From the NCBI RefSeq assembly GCF_000834655.1, contig NZ_JXQQ01000119.1:62001-126000 (forward strand): a stretch of 64,000 nt of DNA. The letters are read 5' to 3'. Both the position numbers and the translations under genes were made by a program. Below are positions 61,042 through 64,000 of this stretch, in pieces. The first letter of the stretch is position 1. Each line of letters begins with the position of its first letter. Under the pieces are notes generated by a model. The model was not told where the DNA came from, did no database searches, and saw only the letters and a program-made list of their open reading frames with translations. Source of the DNA: Variovorax paradoxus. GTDB lineage: Bacteria; Pseudomonadota; Gammaproteobacteria; Burkholderiales; Burkholderiaceae_C.

Positions 61042-62463
61042 TCACATCAAGGCCAGGATGCGCTTGCCCAGCTTCTCGGCCGTGGCGCGGGAATCGATGT
61101 TCGTGAAGTTGACGAGCAATGCCGAGGGGCCCTTGCCGATCTGCTGCCATTCAGAAAGCGCCTCGGCAAAGAGGCCGTCCTCCCGCATGCGCAGCATGAG
61201 CTTGCGGTCCGACTGGCGGCCTGTCAGCCGCAGGATGAGGTGCATGCCGCCGGGCAGCGCGTCGATGCGCACGCGCGCGCCCAGCACGCTGGCCAGGCCC
61301 GCGCTCGCCGCCTCGCGCCGCTCGGCGTAGAGCTTGCGCATGCGCTGGATGTGGCGCGCGAAGTGCCCCTCCTTGATGAAGGCCGTGACGATGGACTGCG
61401 TGAGCTCGGGGCTGCCGCCGGCAAAGGTCTGGACGATCTGCTCGAACCGCTCGACCTGCGGCTCCGGCACCACGAGGTAGGCCAGCCGCAGGCTCGGAAA
61501 GAGCACCTTGCTGAAGGTGCCCGCATAGAGCACGCGCCCGTCGCGGTCCAGGCTCTTGAGAGCGGGCAGCGGGCGGCTCACGTAGCGGTACTCGCCGTCG
61601 TAGTCGTCTTCCACGACCCATGCGTTGTTGCGGCCCGCCCAGTCCAGCAGCGCCAGGCGCCGCTGCAACGACAGGGACACGCCCAGCGGGCTCTGGTGCG
61701 CCGGCGTCACCACGGCCATGCGCGCCCGCGGCGCCGACCGGATGCCCTCGGCAACGACCATGCCGTCCGCGTCCACCGGCACCGGCACGGTCGCGATGTG
61801 CATCTGCGCGAGCAGCTCGCGCGTGGGCGGATAGCCCGGGTCTTCGAGCCACACGCGGTCTCCCGACTTGAGCAGCGCAAGGCCGACGAGCTCGATGCTG
61901 TGGCGATAGCCCGAGGTCACGAAGACCTGCGATGCCGTGCAGTGGATGCCGCGCGAGACCTGCAGATAGGCGGCGATTTCGGCGCGCAGCATCGGCTGCC
62001 CGAAGACCGACGGGTGCGTCATGTCGGACGGCTGCATGGCGCGCGCGCACCGCGCACCGAGCCGAGCCCAGATCTTTCTTGGAAATTCGTCCAGCGCGGG
62101 CAGGCCCATCTGGAACGGAAGAATCGAATACGGACGGAAGCCGATCGAGGACGTGCCGCTGTCGATCACGGCCGGCGGGATGGCCACGGGCGTGCGGGGC
62201 TTCAGGCCCGGCGTGACGATGGTGCCCGCCTGGCCGCGGGCCTGGATGTACCCCTCGGCCGCCAGCAGCGAATACGCGGTCTCGATCGTGCCTCGCGCCA
62301 GGCCCAGCTCCTTCGTCAGCGCGCGCGCCGAGGGAATGCGGTCACCCGGCTTGAGCAGTCCGCTGGCGATGGCGCTGCGAAAACGCTCGTAGATCTGGCG
62401 GTAGAAAGGCTCGGCCGCGCTGGGGTCCAGGGGCGAGATGTTGCTGGTCTTCCCGGCGGTCAT
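61042..62463 (-). CDS. MocR/PdxR-type regulator (GntR helix-turn-helix plus aminotransferase domain)
   Basis: Regulator of 473 residues: winged helix at residues 20-80 (LKPGDRIPSARALTKELGLA) and a class I aminotransferase-fold domain. The PLP lysine is K319 in YAGTFSKVLFPSLRLAY, with LEDPGYPPTR and EDDYDGEYRY as cofactor contacts, so it is probably PLP-responsive. It lies between the azoreductase (divergent) and the AhpD/SugE pair (downstream) and may control both. Confidence 0.92.
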   Translation of the reverse strand: MTAGKTSNISPLDPSAAEPFYRQIYERFRSAIASGLLKPGDRIPSARALTKELGLARGTIETAYSLLAAEGYIQARGQAGTIVTPGLKPRTPVAIPPAVIDSGTSSIGFRPYSILPFQMGLPALDEFPRKIWARLGARCARAMQPSDMTHPSVFGQPMLRAEIAAYLQVSRGIHCTASQVFVTSGYRHSIELVGLALLKSGDRVWLEDPGYPPTRELLAQMHIATVPVPVDADGMVVAEGIRSAPRARMAVVTPAHQSPLGVSLSLQRRLALLDWAGRNNAWVVEDDYDGEYRYVSRPLPALKSLDRDGRVLYAGTFSKVLFPSLRLAYLVVPEPQVERFEQIVQTFAGGSPELTQSIVTAFIKEGHFARHIQRMRKLYAERREAASAGLASVLGARVRIDALPGGMHLILRLTGRQSDRKLMLRMREDGLFAEALSEWQQIGKGPSALLVNFTNIDSRATAEKLGKRILALM

Positions 62464-62611
62464 GGCGATGCCTTCTCGATCGGCCTGCCCGGGATGAGCG
62501 TGCCGTGGTGCCGCAAATTATGGATCAGCCCCAATCTTCATTCATGGCTCTGTGAGATAGGCCATGTGCTTCCTAGACTGCCTCCTTTCACAAGAAACTG
62601 AAGTGGTCGCC

Positions 62612-63223
62612 ATGAAGATCCTGCACGTCGTCTGCAGCCCCCGCGGGGAAGACTCCGAGAGCTACAGGCTTTCCCGAAAGATCGTTGCGCGCCTGATGGG
62701 CCGCGATCCCGCCGCCACGGTGATGAACCGGGTGATCGGCGGCAATGCCCTGCCCCACATCGACGCGAACTACGCGCTCGGCCAGCATTCGGCCACGGCC
62801 GAGATCACGCAGGACGGGGCAGTGGCCCGGTCCGACGAGCTGATCCGGGAGTTGGAGGATGCGGATGCCGTGGTCATCGGCACGCCGATGCACAACCTGG
62901 GCGTGCCCTCGGCGCTGAAGGCGTGGATCGATCACGTCGTGCGGGCGCGCCGCACCTTCGACACGGGACCGGGCGGCAAGGTGGGCCTGTTGCGCAACCG
63001 GCCGGTGTTCATCGCGGTGGCTTCGGGCGGCAGTTTTTCCGGTGAACATGCACGGCAGCCGGATTTCCTGACGCCGTACCTGACGGTCATCCTGGCGCAG
63101 ATCGGCCTGAAGGACCTGCACTTCTTCTCCGTCCAGGGAACGGGCCTCGGGCCGGAGATCCTCGAGACATCGAGGACGCTCGCCGACGAGGCTCTTCAAG
63201 CGTATTTCCTGCCGCGCCCTTAA
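62612..63223 (+). CDS. FMN-dependent NADH-azoreductase (AzoR-like)
   Basis: Flavodoxin-fold enzyme of 203 residues: MKILHVVCSPRGEDSESYRL binds FMN phosphate, and GTPMHNLGVPSALKAWIDHV is the azoreductase FMN/dimer motif. It reduces quinones and azo compounds with NAD(P)H. Divergent from the MocR gene; its stop shares TTAA with that of the convergent LysR gene. Confidence 0.9.
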   Translation: MKILHVVCSPRGEDSESYRLSRKIVARLMGRDPAATVMNRVIGGNALPHIDANYALGQHSATAEITQDGAVARSDELIRELEDADAVVIGTPMHNLGVPSALKAWIDHVVRARRTFDTGPGGKVGLLRNRPVFIAVASGGSFSGEHARQPDFLTPYLTVILAQIGLKDLHFFSVQGTGLGPEILETSRTLADEALQAYFLPRP

Positions 63224-64000
63224 AGCGCTTCCTGGATCGCCTGCTGCATGCAGCGCGTGATGCCGCGCACCGCCACCGAATCGGGCCGGCCGGTGAAGCG
63301 CAGCGCGCGCACCGGCACAGGGATGTGAGGCTCCAGCGTGAGCACATCGACCTTCTCGCGGTCGGCCGAACGCGCCGTGCATCCGTCGACCAATGCCACG
63401 CCCAGCCCGTGATGCGCCATGGCCAGCGCCGCGTGGTAGGTCTGCACCGTCACCACCGCCTGCTGGAAGCCGACGCCGGCCTGCCGGCAGGCCTGGCTGA
63501 GACTCGTGCCGACGGGGTCGCGGCTGTCCAGGCCGATCACAGGCCGGTCGACCAGGTCGTGCAGCGCCACCGAGCCGTTGCGCACCAGCGCGCGCGGCAG
63601 CATCCCCTTGGGCGCGATGCACACCATGCGGCTGTCGGCCAGCGTCTCCTGAGTGAGCGAGGGGTGCACCGCGGGGCTGAAGACGAAGCCCACGTCGGCC
63701 TCCTGCAGCAGCAGCGCCGACATGATCTGCGGCGAATGCAGCGACTCGACCGTGATCGCATGGCCCGGGTGCTTTTCGCGGAAGGCCTTGAGCGCGCGCG
63801 GCAGGATCTCGTAGCTCAGCGCGAGCACGCTCAGGATGCGCAGCTCGCCCGTGTCGCTGCCGGCCTTGAGGTTGGCGGCCAGCCGCTGCACCTCGTCCAG
63901 CTGCGCGAACAGGCGCTCGATGTGCGGGTACAGCGTGAGCGCCTCGGTGGTCGGCGACAGCCGGCCCTTGGCGCGCTGGAACAGCGGAAAGCCCAGTTGC
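63220..64000 (-). CDS. LysR-family regulator, 5' part outside window
   Basis: About 260 C-terminal residues are visible. The reading frame stays open to the window end, where GFPLFQRAKGRLSPTTEALT is the end of the helix-turn-helix domain. The effector domain follows (LRILSVLALSYEILPRALKA, VALVDGCTARSADREKVDVL). The internal start near 63891 is not the real one. Target unknown; a target gene probably lies beyond the edge. Confidence 0.9.
   Translation of the reverse strand, partial: QLGFPLFQRAKGRLSPTTEALTLYPHIERLFAQLDEVQRLAANLKAGSDTGELRILSVLALSYEILPRALKAFREKHPGHAITVESLHSPQIMSALLLQEADVGFVFSPAVHPSLTQETLADSRMVCIAPKGMLPRALVRNGSVALHDLVDRPVIGLDSRDPVGTSLSQACRQAGVGFQQAVVTVQTYHAALAMAHHGLGVALVDGCTARSADREKVDVLTLEPHIPVPVRALRFTGRPDSVAVRGITRCMQQAIQEAL

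Noticed and set aside
63220..63891. Short LysR-like gene starting at 63891
   Set aside because: The frame continues open to the window end with typical helix-turn-helix sequence, so the real start is outside.

Overview
The window is GC-rich, gene-dense DNA from a metabolically versatile betaproteobacterium. Gene content points to Comamonadaceae, most likely Variovorax or a close relative: many ABC and TRAP importers, the xseB-ispA-dxs order beside a Rieske oxygenase, and intergenic repeats of a type I associate with that family. The genus call is inference. I see no rRNA, tRNA, insertion sequence, prophage or CRISPR array.

Layout. 1-2790: end of a branched-chain amino acid (Liv) importer operon with a divergent FadR-type regulator. 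2800-5222: LysR regulator and omega-aminotransferase. 5245-16453: a 2-aminoethylphosphonate (AEP) catabolic island. On the minus strand it holds a GntR regulator, phosphonoacetate hydrolase, phosphonoacetaldehyde dehydrogenase, a PhnZ-like HD oxygenase, a GNAT and an FAD oxidase. On the plus strand it holds an AEP ABC importer and AEP:pyruvate transaminase. 16473-22863: an EgtB-like protein and a TRAP importer with a separate substrate-binding gene. 22977-26190: dxs, ispA, xseB (isoprenoid precursors and exonuclease VII). 26371-35662: Rieske oxygenase, EamA exporter, mercaptopyruvate sulfurtransferase, a zrgABCD-like putative zinc system, a CHAP-like hydrolase and a lipoprotein with a long Gln-rich tail. 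35684-41825: M20 peptidase, a C4-type antisense RNA leader with a small protein, an orphan Imm70 immunity protein, a histidine kinase, an MFS transporter and two paralogous small proteins. 42016-53687: regulators and a ten-kilobase operon (FAD oxidase, M81 peptidase, Dpp-type importer, D-aminoacylase) that looks like a D-amino-acid or peptide scavenging route. 53760-64000: an AT-rich HEPN-like gene, ZIP transporter, dienelactone hydrolase, racemase, amino acid binding protein and D-amino acid dehydrogenase, then a MocR/AhpD/SMR/azoreductase group and a partial LysR gene.

How the genes work together. The phosphonate island can import AEP, transaminate it to phosphonoacetaldehyde (PhnW), oxidise that to phosphonoacetate (PhnY) and hydrolyse it to acetate and phosphate (PhnA). 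It additionally carries an oxygenase of the PhnZ type whose usual hydroxylase partner is not in the window. The most unusual non-coding items are the C4-like leader at 37078-37310, a three-copy structured repeat whose stem shows compensatory base changes, and two operator arrangements (11150-11196 and 43799-43907).

All coordinates and motif positions were read by eye from the sequence. No database search was run, so family names rest on recognised motifs and on gene context.
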